From Hirudinaria manillensis (Eukaryota; Annelida; Clitellata; Hirudinida; Hirudinidae): DNA of 64,000 nucleotides. The notes below the pieces were generated by a model, which made no database searches, was not told the DNA's origin, and was given only the letters and a program-made list of their open reading frames with translations. Positions 25,154 through 39,000 of this stretch are shown piece by piece; within the stretch, counting starts at the first letter, position 1; each line of letters begins with the position of its first letter. Where the stretch lies: assembly GCA_034509925.1 (NCBI GenBank), contig CM067534.1:9619501-9683500 (forward strand), written 5' to 3'. The position numbers and the translations under genes are program-made.

Positions 25154-25990
25154 TCACCAGACCTCGCACTTGTCGACGGGGTTCATCGGGGAACCTTCCG
25201 GGCAGTCGAACTGCTCCGAGAACTCGCGGAGATTGGAGACGGATCCGACGACTCTGAAGTTCGGCAGGCTGTGGGAGTCGCTCATGATGGAGTTGCTGAC
25301 GTCGCCCGGAGTGCTGGTGGTGCACCACACCTGTCGACGCGAATAAACGTCGCAGAAATATTTAATTAATATCATCATTAATATTGTCTTCTGCAGAAGT
25401 GAGCCTGGCACGCAAAGTCACAAAGACGAGCGGATGAACCCAAAGAACCCTCACCTGTGCAAAAGCGATGAAGAAAAGCTGTTTGTGGCTGAAGTCGAGT
25501 CCCGGCAACAGAGGTTCGCGGAGCGAGGTTTCCTCGACGAGTCTGTCGTAAGCGTAATAAGCCGACTTCAGACCTCCGTTGTCGGCGATGTTCTCGCCCA
25601 GCGTCTGCTTGCCCTTCAACTGAGTTTAAAAGTTAAATTTAGTCAAAAGAAATTTTAATCGCAAGGCATTTTTAGGATTCGATCGCATGCAACTCGTCGG
25701 TAGCGACGGTCGAGAACGGGATGGGACGAGTTCGGACATTAAAAATACTTATCTATTTATTTGTTTATTTATTTAATTATTGTATTATTATGATGAAAAA
25801 TATTTAAATTGCGACGGAAATCCTCACGTGCTCGTCACCGACGGAATATTTGGTGTATTGGTCGATGAGACACTTGGTTCTGTTCTGGAAAGCTTTTATT
25901 GAGTTTTCGTTCCACCACATCCTCAGGACTCCGTGTTTGTCGTATTCACGGCCTGATTCAAAATGATGCAGAGTTTTATTTTGCCATGCT

Positions 25991-26030
<40 letters not shown>

Positions 26031-29000
26031 AGGCGTAATTACATTATCGTAATAATAGTAATAATATACCCTCATTTGGCTTTTTTGTGTTATTAAAGAA
26101 CCTCCAATTTTATTTCTATAAACTTGTTCCTTGCTGGTTTACATAATGTTTTTTTTTCTGCATGAATTTAATTTATGCGATAAATTATTTTTCACGTAAT
26201 CGGAAATAATTCGGAGATCGTCTCCTCGTCCGTCGCCGCGACAACCTTGATCGTCGAAGCCGTGCGTCAGTTCGTGTCCCATGACCACGCCCACTGCTCC
26301 GTAATTCAGCGACCTGATTTGAGACGGATCGGGTGAACGGAGTCGAACGTCAACAGGAAAGTTTGAACGACAAATAGAAAAAGGCATCGAAGGAAATCAT
26401 GGAAATGTTTACAAATGTGTGTTTTTGAAAGAATGTTCTCACTTTGGAAAGTCCTTGTCATAAAAAGGGGCCTGTAGGATGCCTGCGGGGAACACGATTT
26501 CGTTTTTGACGGGAGTGTAGTAGGCATTCACTGTCGGTGGTGACATACCCCAACTTAAAAACAAAAAATTAATAAACAAATGATTTTCCTGTGGAGTTCA
26601 TCTCGAGGATAAATATGTTAGTTTTCATTGAGTGATGATGATGATCATCATAAACAACTAATGACTTTCTGATCGATGGTTGCTTGAAATCGCCAATCAC
26701 CTCGATTTCTCGGGCGTTTTGCGCAGTTTTTCCAAAACTTTCCTGATCGTGTACTTGATGGCCCTGAAGTTGTTCATGAAGAACTCATCCTTGTTTATCT
26801 CCAGCTTTGAGAAATAAAATGCATTTGATATTCATGAACATGAAAACTCCAAAAACAAAAATCTTCCTCGGAAACTCGAGGCCGACGTTTACGTACGAAC
26901 CCGGTCAAAATCTCGTTTTTAGAAACCACGTGCCGGCATCGATAACGAGGAATACTAATGAGGAACGATGAATATTCAACGACGACGAGTCTCACCCCGT
27001 CGTACTTCGAGTCGAGTGCTGTCGAGTTGAGAATGAACTCCGGATATCCTATCTTATCCACCACGGCATTGGCCTGCATGGAAAATGCACGTTAAATGAG
27101 GTATTTATTACAAACAATGATAACGTTATTATTATCAGAGTCGTTCATTAATTATGCCAATGAGCAATACCTTGTCCACAGCAGCCACTCTGGTCTCCTC
27201 ATCCATCCAGGCCAGATTTGGCAGGTTGCCAATGAAAGCCTTCTTGATGTTTCTGATCATCACTTCTGCCTATCAACATCATGTGCACTTGGATCCCATG
27301 GTAACAATCATTAACATTAAAATAAATTACCAGTGTTAAATATTTAAAATAGGATTTAATTAAATTTATTGCGATTGTTATTATTATCATTATTATCATC
27401 AGCCAATGAAACCAACTCATTCTCAAAATTTATACTGTCAAGAATGATGCTGAAATATTTAAAATTGCATTCAAAGTAGAAGATGCACAATGACAAGAAA
27501 CTTGTTTGAACAACAACAACAGCAGTGACCAACGACAACATCATCATCATCATCATCGTGACCATTGTGGTTCCAGGCGTCGTCAAGTTTTGCTTAGAAA
27601 GATTAAAGTACTTTCCGACCTTTGACTTCAAAAACTCGGGGAGGGAAACCAAGACACAGAAAAGTTGGACCGCACGCACTCGTGAAGAGCCGGTGTTTAC
27701 ATCTCGAAGAAGCGTCTCAGATTTAGATCGAACACAGTGCACTCCTGCCTCATCACTGGGTTCAGTTCTGCGATTCAAAACATGTCCTCCGATTGTTATT
27801 CTTTCAACGGAAGCAGAAAACAATGGTCCTGTTGAAAGCTGTCGAAGGAGTTTGACGCGACAACCGATATGCGTCGCAGACGATTATCACTCGGGAAAGC
27901 AAAAAATCAAATGGAATAAAAAAGAATCGAATCCACGGATCATCCAGAGAAACTTGTCCGAGTACATCCGAGTACTTCTGTCAATTTCTTTCATTAAATC
28001 CTCACAAAGGGTCCTACAAAGGTAAACACTTAAAAAGATGATGATGACTGAAATGGACAACGGACAATCGAACCGGTGATCGAATTAAGCCATGTGCACC
28101 GGGGAAGCATAAATTATGCAAATGAATCAACGAACTCCGCATCATCGCAAAAAGTTTAAAACAAAATCATTTGTTTTACTTTTAAAAATTATTTTTTAAA
28201 ACTGTTTTAAAATTTTTTTCCAAACACGAACTCCCAATTTGAGGTTCACATTTTTTTCCTTCCCAAGAGTTTTTGAAATCATCATCATCATCATCACCAC
28301 CACCAGCATCATCATCATCACAATCTTTAACAACAACAAAAACATATCGAGACTCATTGATTGTTTTGATGCAAACTTTGAAAACTCTTTTGTTCTTCTC
28401 TTTTGTCTTTCAAAATATTTCAAATAGAATGTTTGCAATCTTATCAACCAACAACAACAACAATTACCATCTTTACTGGTAAGCCATTTAAAAGGTTATT
28501 TTAGATATAAAATGAATAAATAAATAAATTAATGAATGAATGAATGAATGAAAAGTTAAGCAGAAAGCAGGAGATGCATCTCACTTCATAACTCACCGAC
28601 TCCTTGCTGTCCCTGTGGAACTTCTCACGGACGTACATCGCTCCGAGGGCGAAACCGAGGATGTTGTCCGTCTCGGACACGCACGACCTCCAATGTTCCT
28701 CTTCCCCGACCGTGCCTGGTTTGCCAAAACAAACGATCGTCATCACCACCACCACCACCATCATCGTCGTCGTCATCAGCACCCTCATTCTCTGCTGAGT
28801 TCCATGCAGACCTCGCATCGCTTCAAAGACCATTCACCCAAGGGTTTCTCGACATAAAAGTCCTTCCTTTAATCCATCCTTATGAAGCACATTCGTTCGT
28901 CATCATCATCGTCGTCGTCGTCATCATAACTGGCATCATCATCATCATCAACGTCACATTCTCCATTGCAGTCATCAAATGGCAACGTTCATTTGTTTGT

Positions 29001-31444
29001 TCCCTACGAACCCATGAGAACTTTGAAGAACTCTCTCTTTGCATCCCTGAAGGACTTCGATAAGAAACTGCTGTAGGAGTTCACCAGGTTCCAAGCCATG
29101 TAGTTGTGTATCGTCCTTTGGCAGATGACGAAGAAGAGACGTTGATGACGAATATGGTGATGACGACGACGACGATGGTGATGATGACGATGAAAACAAT
29201 GGCAACGAAGTTCACCTCTTTCCGTGCGCTTCCCTCAAAGTCGAGTTCAGCAGTTGCTCGAGTCGCACGAGGAACTCGGGCGAGTAAACGACGACGGGTT
29301 CGCTGTCGTTCACCGTGACGTTCACGACCGACAACAAGTCGTTCACGAATCGCGTCCAATTCAACTGTCGACGGATTTTTTTAAAAATAAATAGATTAAA
29401 AAAATTCAATCGTCGTCTGTAACCTCGACAAAAGAAACAAAAGAGCAACTGTTTATATCGTCGACTTTTGAATATCGATGAACTAACGAATGGGGCGAGT
29501 TGTTGTAGCTCGGAGATGTTCTTTTTGTTGTAATTTTTCTCGTCGTCTCGTTTGTCTTCCTGCGACGTGCTGATCTGCAGACAATTTGAAAGTCGTTCGT
29601 TTAATTCAAAGACTCCTCGAATCTTTAATCGAACATCCGTTTATCGCTTTTTAATGTTTTCCGGTATTTATTTTATATTTCGGTTATAAATAATAAAATA
29701 TTAGGGATTGAATTTGAGCTTTTTCCCCTCTTGGAGTCCATTATTAACCATTGTTACGTGCCAGTTAAACATTGCTATCGAACAAATATCACAACAAAAC
29801 AAGTCGCACAACTTGGCACCAAAGGCAACAATAGCTGTAAAGGCAACCCATGCTGCACTGCCAAAGTATACCAAAAATATGAATCATACGAATACAAAAC
29901 GTACAAAAAATACAAACAAGTGCACCTCGTTGAGCGATCGCTCAAAGTCAAAGACCTCCAACATGACGGACTTCGTCTCGTTTCGTTCTCCTCCGAGCAT
30001 CGTTCCAAGTTCCACCATGTACTTGAAATAAGCCTCCAACACCTAGTAATCCAGGTACATTCAATCATGCAGTTTATTAAGCAGACAAAGAAATAAAAAA
30101 GCACAACAATAATTGCATTATTCAAAATTTCCGATGAAATTAAAGAAGTATGTACGAAAAAATAAAGATCCAATCAGGAAGGCCTCGGGTGTTTGAGAAT
30201 TGTTTAGGTGCAACAATCGAGTCGTGTTGTTTGGAATTGTTTTCGAAATTCAAAAATTCAATCCTCTACTGATGAATTTTTAGAATTTAAAACAAAAAAC
30301 GATTGCCAGACCGTGTTGTTTTCGATGCTCTTGTTGGCGTAGTTGTCCTTTCCGAGCATCGTCATCACTTGGTCGACCTGAACGAGAACGGCACTGAAAA
30401 CAATCTGCCCGACTTTGCAGGGCACCAGAAACGAACCTTGAGAACGTTCTTTAGCGGTTCCTTCTCGTCTTCCGAGACGGCGAACGTGAAAAGGACGTTG
30501 AATCCCAGTTTGTGCATCTTCTCCACGACCTCCTGCAGCTCCCAGTTTTCCTCGTTCCACGAAATTCCGTCGACTTCCGAGACAGACCAGCCTCCGATGT
30601 CCTTCATGAGTTCCAAGAGAGGTTTTGCCTGAAGCTTTTCCAGGATGCTCGAAGGATCCATGCAGGATGTGTAATAATCCTTAACCTTTTTCTGCACGTC
30701 ACTGTCAGACTCCATGACTGGCATATCTGAGAATTTAAACTTCGGAGTTCACATCCTGTGACCGCTCCAGACCGTTGTGCGATTACAAACCCAAGAATCG
30801 TTTCAGAGTGAAATAGTTTGCCTCCCTTAAGATTCCAAATGTATCCCATTTTGAATGGCCAGCTGGGATTGGATGGGACTTGATCCAATTCCCACAAGAA
30901 AACTGGTAGAAATCATCACAGGGACTCACAGAGTCGTCTATTGCATTCAAGATTGAGCTTGCAGCATTGATACAAGACTTTGATGTGCAAAGTTTCAGAT
31001 CTTCTGCTGAAAATTACAAGTGCAACTTGACTACAAATTTCAAGGCAAGGTTTGCCAAGAGAATCACCTTTCTGCGACTCAAACTGTGCATTCCTTTTTC
31101 CCTGAATCTTCAAGACGATCGCCAGGACCATGATGATAACCAAGAGAATTATGATGGCCACTCCCAGAATCTTCTCCAAGGATGAACGTCTTCGCCAAAA
31201 GTTGACCTTGTAGTGCTGGAAGCTGACGGTCGGGTTGAAGTTAGTGGCTGGAGAAGGCAGCTCGGACGGCGGTGTTACTTCTGTGGCCGAGTTCTCTTCC
31301 TCATCAAAATTGGTCCTGCGATACTTTTGATTTGACATCTACAAAGTTATTTTGAAACCAATTTCTCAACTATTATAAAAGAAACAAACTAAGACATTTA
31401 GTCCATTTCCAAATACTCACCTGAAGCATTTGAATATCTGGCAT
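25154..31444 (-). CDS. Neprilysin/ECE-like M13 zinc metallopeptidase, type II membrane protein
   Basis: A 24-bp first coding exon at 31421-31444 (MPDIQMLQ) splices in phase to 31338-31068. That exon carries a cytosolic tail and the membrane anchor ([20 protein letters not shown]). The ectodomain follows: [18 protein letters not shown] near 30,900, [10 protein letters not shown] near 27,210, [19 protein letters not shown] near 26,510. Zinc site HELTH with GFDDQG is at about 26,260. The third zinc ligand, in GENIADNGG, is near 25,590. The terminal [16 protein letters not shown] ends at the stop at 25154. M13 enzymes cleave short bioactive peptides at the cell surface. All catalytic motifs (HExxH, ENIAD, NAYY) are intact, so the enzyme should be active. 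About twenty short exons are involved. An intron at 27,280-28,596 carries an exon-like relic. Which neprilysin paralogue it is cannot be decided. Confidence 0.93.
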
Positions 31445-33086
31445 TGAGCTCTACAAAGCTAATATTTTGAAGGCGGCTGCTTTATGTAATCCGATAGTTC
31501 AATTAAAATTATAATTCAATAACAATCCTGCAAATATCTGCTGCATGTCACGACTGACGTGACTATAGTGGCGAACATCTCGAATCCATCAGCAACTTCT
31601 TGACACCTTTCCTAATGCAGTCATTTCTCGAAGGCGGTGTGCCTTTTATTTATTTCATCGCAGCCTCAAGCATTAGAAAACCATTAGCCAAACACCAAAC
31701 CGAGCTCTCATTAACCGCCCGACATTCTCCGCAATTTTGACCCCTTTTCCTAGCATGCAGTTTAATCTCTGCAGGTTGATTAAAAATGTCCTTTTGGTAA
31801 ATTGATATCGTTTACTGTAAATAGAGTGCGCACAACTACGAGATGCTGCTACGATTGCCCCGTGAGATTTGCATAATGTTTCGCATGAGGACATTATATT
31901 ATTCAATCCGAAGTTTCTTATCATATTGTTTCACGATTTGTTTGAGCTAATGAATTGTTAGACTTAAAGCTGAACTAAGATTAATTTTTGTTTACTCCAG
32001 TTTACTGAAGAAGGCCTTTTTTAGCCGTTAATCTTGGCGGTGTTTGTCTCTTTCTTTTTTTTTCATTTTCTTCATCACATCGACGTGTTGTCTCACCAAA
32101 TTAGACGACTGTTTAAATCGCAATCGTGGCGCTGTGATCACGGAACGATCCTTATAATTTGACAATAAGTCACCCTCCGTTGCACCAAGCCGGCTTCAAT
32201 AATTAGATTCAAAATTTCTGAGTCTTTCACTAGGAAGTACCTGAAACTTTTGACTAAAACACCATTAGTGCGAAAACCAGGTCAGCCCATAATTAGCAGA
32301 AACGGTGCTATTACTTGAATTCTCAACTCCTGAATGTCAATTCGTCAATTGTTGGAAGATGCAAAATTAAGAGTCAATTGTGTCCGCTATTTCGATCATT
32401 CAAAATTCTGATTCCCCCGTTGAAAAACAGAACACAAACTCCTGTTTCTCCTGAGAAAATAGGTAATTTTGCCAAATAGACCAATCAGCTCAAATCATCT
32501 CAACGAATCGCTTTCAAAAATTAATAGTTCAAGCAATAATGTATCTGTGAAATTACTATGGAATATTTATAACATTTCCAATTTTCATAACACATAAAAC
32601 CGAAACTGTTATGAGTTTCGATATAGCCGAGCTCCACCCTACAAAAAAACCGGCGAACCTATAGACGTCACCCTAAAGGTGGATAACTCTTTCAGAGAAA
32701 ACCTTAAACCAAAAGATTCATTTGAATAAACCAAGAAACCATTAGCCAATTTATGGCACTTTAGAAGTTCTTGGTTACTTGCACACCTTAATCAAGACTA
32801 ATTCCACCTTCCCATTACACATTCTAAATGCTCTTCAAGTAAAACTACCCTTAACACCAAAGCATGACTCCAAAAAGTAGCAATTTTGAACTAATGTCAA
32901 TCTGATGCATCACAGACATATTAAAAACATGAAACTGCATCAATGATCATTACTAAATGGTACGATCTTCTCTTAGGTAACTGCTCCCACCAACTTATCA
33001 TAACTATAATATAATAATTTCATAATTCATAATTTCATAATTCCTATGAAAAACTTTTGTATCTGTCCTTAACCACAAACTATTTA
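31445..33086. other. Intergenic, no supported gene
   Basis: This is the upstream region of the M13 gene and the 3' flank of METTL18, both transcribed leftward. Composition is AT-rich. The open frame at 31673-31924 on the minus strand has no resemblance to a family and no splice context. No repeats or RNA genes recognised. Confidence 0.45.
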
Positions 33087-34731
33087 TTATTTGAAGATTT
33101 CTGAGCTTCCTTTGCCTTTAAATTTTAGAGACAAGATTTCTCTCTGAACTCCTGAAAAAATAAAAATGTTTATCACAATATTTTGAACATTTTTCAAAAC
33201 CAAATAAAAAAAATATAATCACACCTTCTGTGAATGTATTGACAGAAGCAATGTCAAACAAGCCCCTTTTCTTCACAAAATCCTCAAAATCCCTTGTACC
33301 TCCACCGACACCAAAATAAAACGTTTTTGCTGCAATTAGGCTGAAATGAAAAAAAGAGGAATTCATGACCAACCATAAAAATATCAATGATCAACATCAT
33401 CATCATCATCATCTCGACTCTAACCAGGTTCCACAAGGATTGAGAAATTTTTCAAAAATTTGATGAAGTTTTTCATAGTTTTCAGGGCAGTAAATGGTCT
33501 CTGAAGATAGAATAAGATCATATCTGCAAAATGGAATCATCAACACAAATTAATAAAAATTTATTATTATATATTGAATTATTACACATTATTAATACAA
33601 TTATTCCACTGAATTGTCATAAACTTTAGATTACTTCACAAGATCCTGTTCTTGGAAATGTGACCAGTCTCCAGCAAAGAATTTGGCATTATTTGCACAT
33701 TTGCTCACATCTTTGGAACCAACGTGTTTCTTGGATACATTCAGTGCCACATTTGGCACTACCACATGTTTTAATACTTCAACATTCTGCAGATGTTGCA
33801 TATTGTAGAGACACAAAACTCATTACGTGTGGAGCACTCACGTAATCCTGGAAATGTACAAACTCTGCACAGTGCATCAATGCAAACAGTCCTGGAAGTC
33901 CACATCCACAGCCAAGCTGAAATAATTTGCAATGAATTTTCAGGGTAAAAAGACCACAATCATGTATTCTTCAAACCTCAAGAACTTTTTTTGAATTGAA
34001 ATCTACATTTTGCTCAATGAAATATTCAATCATATCCAAAGAACATTCCCAGACCTTGAAACCACCTTCAAATATTGAAAATAAATCACATTGTATGTAA
34101 AATTACTAAAACATATCAAAGCACCTTCATAAATTCTAGGTATTAAATCAGAATTCTCTCTGTCTGGATTCAGGGTCTGTTGGTCTCTGTTACACAAATC
34201 TGTAGAAATATCTACAGTCGTCTGCACGCATTTTAAGACTATGTCCTTCTTGAAATGGTAATTCACAAACTTCTGTGTCTCCTTTTAAAAATAATGTGTT
34301 AATCAAATTGCATTTGCTTTAACAGGTTTAAGCAGAACAAGCAATAAAATATTCCTCAGCTCCTAAATGAGTTTAGGACTTAAAAAAGTGTTGACAAGAA
34401 TGGTCATTTGGTTTCTCATAATTAAATCAAATTAAAAGAATATGTACTAAAGGATAACATCGGCTCTCCAAAAACTTGTACTCACATCCAATTTAAACTG
34501 TGGAATTACTTCTAAAAATGGTAATACATCCTGACAGGGCGGACGCTTCTCTTCTAGGAATTATTCAAGATTGATTCGTTAGTATCGACTTAGTTAATTA
34601 GTTCTACGCCACGACACGACATATTACGCTTTCAAGTCTTTTCGGTTCAGATATTAACCTATTTTCAACTTTTTGGAGGGCTTTTCTATCTCATCACTCG
34701 AATCGTCCGAAAAATTGAATTCGAAAGCCAT
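33087..34731 (-). CDS. METTL18: Protein-histidine N-methyltransferase METTL18 (HPM1 family)
   Basis: The start at 34731 gives MAFEFNFSDDSSDE, matching the family's MTFQFNF opening. Seven or eight short exons follow. The order is: DLIPRIYEGGFKVWECSLDM near 34,135-34,040; SAM-binding motif I LELGCGCGLPG near 33,990-33,890; VHFQDY (motif II acidic residue); the insert with FFAGDWSHF near 33,680; YDLILSSETIY at 33,530; FGVGGGTRDFEDFV near 33,310; the last exon EILSLKFKG with stop at 33087. Relatives methylate one histidine of ribosomal protein L3 and tune translation elongation. The SAM site and the family-specific DLI-SETIY and GVGGG motifs are all present, so the enzyme looks functional. Confidence 0.93.
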
Positions 34732-34891
34732 GTTTACAATCCTCATTATCGTCCGAGATCAAACAAAACAAATAAAGTTTAAGCCGACAACAAAATCGTA
34801 AATTAATTTTTTCCAACTTAAAACTTTGTGCTTATTAAAATAATAAATATGAATTCCACTTGATTAATTTCCGATTTAAAATCACATCAGA

Positions 34892-35277
34892 ATGAACCCA
34901 GATAAAACCACCCCGCAGACCTCAATCAGACTGGAGATGCCAGATTCGTCCAGTGCCCTCACCCAAATTGACACATCAGCAGAGGGAATTCCAGGCATTC
35001 TCAAACGTATTCGAGTAGACTATTTATTGACGAGTGTAAAATAAGCTGATACACAATTTTTGTCAGCTTAGTTCTGGCAAAGAGCAGGCCCCAAAAAAAC
35101 AACCATTTCACAATAATTACTCTTGTAACTCACACCAAAGGGAAAGATGGATTGAGAAAAGTGAGTGATCTAAAACAAGCACGAAATGAAATCGTCAGTT
35201 GAGCATGTAACAGCTACATTAATCGAATCAATTCGAAGGAAATATTATTACATTCACCTGGATACACTGAGTTTTGA
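34892..35277 (+). CDS. Possible small protein of about 80 residues, unrecognised
   Basis: A model of three exons (34892-35006, 35072-35160, 35239-35277) keeps phase, and the second exon ends at a consensus donor (AAA|GTGAGT). Unspliced, the first ATG gives a 50-residue frame ending at 35044. The N-terminal part is polar (MNPDKTTPQTSIRL, DSSSALTQID). No family is recognised. The start lies 160 bp from the divergent METTL18 start codon, so transcription from a shared promoter is plausible. The third exon is the weakest part, because a more protein-like frame there is out of phase. It could also be a non-coding divergent transcript. Confidence 0.3.
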
Positions 35278-35607
35278 AAGATTGGCAAAAAATTCAAACG
35301 AGACTTTTCAGTTGGAACACGACATCGTACACTGCTCGAATTAGCATTTTCCAGTAAGCAAAATAATTTCTTAGCGAAGCATTTAAAAATATGAAAAGAG
35401 TATTAAATATATCTATCTATGTTTATATATATGTATATATATATATATATGTGTGTGTGTGTACGTGTGTTCATGTTTGCGTGTGTGTGCGTGTTTGTCG
35501 TGGCTGGAAATCGACGCACGTGAGTCGACAAAAATCACAGACGAAACAAAAAAAAATGCTGAAAATATTGAAGGGTCAGAATGAAAGATCAAGATGATTA
35601 TCATCAC

Positions 35608-35639
<32 letters not shown>

Positions 35640-36082
35640 CCATCGTAGTCGGACCGAACAAACTGCTCCGGAACAAGGCATGTCTGGAAATTTTCCCCCA
35701 CGCGTTCGAAACCCCGACCGTGATATGTTCGAACTAATTCGACGACAAAATAATCGCTCGTCTTTCCTCCGAATTTTTTTCGCGAACGGAACTGCAAAGG
35801 AAACGAGAGGAATTTTGGCAGAGGAACGAAAGAAGATGAGAAGGAGGAAAAGATTCGTTCACTTAAATGAGAATTCACTTCGATCGTTATGAAAATACTC
35901 CCACAACGAATTAAAAACGCCTCAGACGTTCCTACAAAAATACCAAAAAATTTAAAAAAATAATTGGGACGTTGACACTCGAGAAAATATATACATACAT
36001 ATATACATACATATATATATATATATATATGTATACTCGACTGAATTATGCAAATCTTATTATGAATGAAGCAGTCGGTGGA
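35278..36082. other. Spacer with microsatellites
   Basis: It contains TA and TG dinucleotide runs (35,423-35,495), a CAT-triplet run (35,596-35,645) and TA/CATA runs (35,985-36,032). The long open frames over 35,391-35,892 are created by the triplet run and lack family resemblance. It is the 3' flank of the CUX gene. Confidence 0.55.
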
Positions 36083-39000
36083 TCAATCGCGACGCTCGGA
36101 ACCCGTTCGAGAAGACGATCTTTCCGTCTCCTCCTCCTCCTTCACGAACTTTTCGATCGCCACCTCCGGGTCTCTCTCGGCAGGCGCCTCCGACTCCGGG
36201 TCCGCGTCTCCGACCGACGACAAAGGAGCGGCCGGAAAGTAGGGATTTCTGTCGGCGACGTAGTGGCAGCTCATGCGCTGAGGTCGAGCGCTTTTTCTTT
36301 TGCTGATGATTTTCGGCTCCTTCTTCTGCAGTTCTCCGACGTCGTCGTTGTCTTCGGGTTCGCTGGTTTCGTCTCCAGGAAGGAGTTTGTTAGGGTCGTG
36401 ATGATTCTGAAAAAGACAAATCGGGGGATGAACTCGAGAGCCTGGGAATCGAAAGAGTCGCTCGAGTTTCGACGAACCTCGCCGACGAACGTCGCGTCCG
36501 TTCCGGAGTCGTGCCTGTCGTCGTCGTCGTACGGAAAGAAATCGGATGAACTGTCGCAGCTCTGACTAGACCGATCCTCCGACTTGGCCGGGAACCCCGA
36601 CGGGTTCGAGCCTTCCCGGCGGCCCCGGGGAGAGGAGGAGGAGTCGTTCGGTCGATCCCAGTTCCCGGAAGGCGCGAACCTCGACTTGTCCCTCATGCGA
36701 TGGTTGTGGAACCAATTGACGACCGTCTTGACCCCGACTTCTAAGGTGGCCGCCAGTTGTTCGATGGTGGAATGGAGTGGGTACGGATCGCTCTTGTACG
36801 TCTGCTTCAGGAGTTTCTTTTGCTCGTCCGTGAAACTGATTCTGTTCTTCTTGTATTGAACTGTGCATTGATCGACTTCGTTCTTCAACAATTCCTCGAA
36901 CAGGGAGTTGCTGGACTTGCGTTTCCTGCCCACTGCTTCCACGATGTAAAAAGGGTGACATTCAATGCATTTACATAATAACAAGAATTATGATAACAAG
37001 TATAATTAAAACTTTCACCAATAAATTATAACAACAATAGAAGTGTTTTCACGATCTTAACCCAGAACCAGAGGTTCAGAGACCGACTGAGACAGAGAAT
37101 TGGTTCCTGCCACCCTGAGCAGTTTGTCGGTCGGAACTTTGTACTGGTTGGCGACGAGGTTTTGAACCGACTGCGGTTCATCGAGAAAACACTTCATCCT
37201 CACGAAGGGCTCCCTGCCCTTGTGCGTGAGCATGTACCACGGCTTGGGTCGGGCCAGCAGGTCGCTGACGCTGCCCTGAGAAAGACCGAGCACGTGCTCC
37301 CCGAATAATCTTTGACTGATGCAGTATTCGCTGAGGAGTTCCTTGACCCTCTGGACGATGTCGTCCGTATTGAGATTCGAGCACTTCTCCCACGTGTCCT
37401 GATCTATGGGCAGCAGATTGACTCTGTTTACGATGGAAGGCTGAGCCAGAAACGTCTGGGAGCCGGGAGTGCACGGAGCGGAGGAGTTGACGATGGAGTT
37501 CGTGATGGACTGCATCTGCCTCAGAGGAGAGCCGCCCGTCATAGAGTCGTCCGCTTGTTTGCTCGGAGATCGGTCGAGGATCGAATGCGAGTTGTTGAGA
37601 TTGGCAGGTTCGACGGAACCGTTCTCCGATCGCCTGCTCGGGTCTCCGTCGAGACTCTCCGGAGACTTCGGTTCGTCTTTCACCGACTTCACCTGTCTCA
37701 TGAAAATTTAAAATAATTCTTAAAGAAATGCTGTCGAGACGGCAAAGTTGGAATTTATATTCATAAATTGAATTCGGGATCTCGGCCCAAAAAACCAAAA
37801 CCAACGACGGTTTTATTCCTCGTGAAACTGAGATCCTCTGGTCCTTCGGAGCCGCACGTCGACGTGTTGTTGCAGACCTCGGAATCCACGGGTTCCTTTT
37901 TCACTTCGTCCCTCAAAATGCCTGTGAAACGTTGAATTCGCAAAATTCGAGTCAAGCGATCGGAATTCGTTAATCGATAATAATTTAAGAATTTGAGCGT
38001 CGACAGAAGACGACACTCGCCTGTCGAATCGACGGAGTTGACGTCGTTTCCGACCTTGGAAGCAGACGAGGAGCGAGCGGAGATCCGAAGCAGTTCGGCC
38101 TTGTACCTGTCGACCTCGACCTGGTTCTTGTTCTTCTCCGCCGTCTTCATCAACTCGATCAACTGCTCCCTGTAGATTCGCGTCACGAAGTTCAAAGAGT
38201 CGCTGCTCGCGCTCTGACATTCGGACCTCCTCGACGGTCCGTCGAAGTCGCCGACGTTGGACCTGCCGACGGTCGCGTGGGAATCCCTGGCGTGGATCTG
38301 CCTCTGGACGGGCCTCGTTTTCAGGGCGTCTCCGTTGGACTTCGATTCCGTTTTAGGCGTCTGCCGATTTAAATCGTTTCGTCGTTGACTCGTTCGAGAT
38401 CGTAAACGAGCGTCGATTATTTACGGATCGGTGCGAGTGAACGACGAACGTCGCTCGTGTTCCGAGTTAAAGAACGGACGAAGGTTTTGTGAAAGAATTA
38501 AAGAAACAAAAGTTGAGATCGTCCTTTGAAAAAAATAAATTTCTGGATTATCAAAAGAAAATGACGGAGAAGTTTGGAAATCCAAAGATTAGCGATTTCA
38601 AGAAGAACAACAAGAAGAAGAAGAAATAGCGATAACAAGCCACAAATGGAGCACACATCGGTCACGACGACGGCATTAAATGACAATTAAGTGAATGCAC
38701 AACACCAACATTCACAACAATGAATGCTTCGATTGCACCAACGTTCCACTTGGAAATATAAATCCTGAGAATAATTCAAAGACCAGAAATTGCTCACCCT
38801 TCCCAGCGAAGTTTGGTTGTGAATGGCAGCCTGTGCCTGCATGAGTATTTGCGAGATCCTCATTTCGGTCGACGAGGAAGACTCGTCTGCCCTCGGGATC
38901 GGTTGGATGGTCAGAGGCTGGACGAGGCCCGATTGTCCTTTTTGTGTTAATGGAAGTTGCAAACATTGTTGTTGTTGTTGTTGTTAACATTCATGTTTAA

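Noticed and set aside
27525..28025. 166-codon plus-strand frame as a nested gene in the M13 intron
   Set aside because: Begins in a triplet-repeat tract, lacks family resemblance and opposes the host gene; no splice signals support it.
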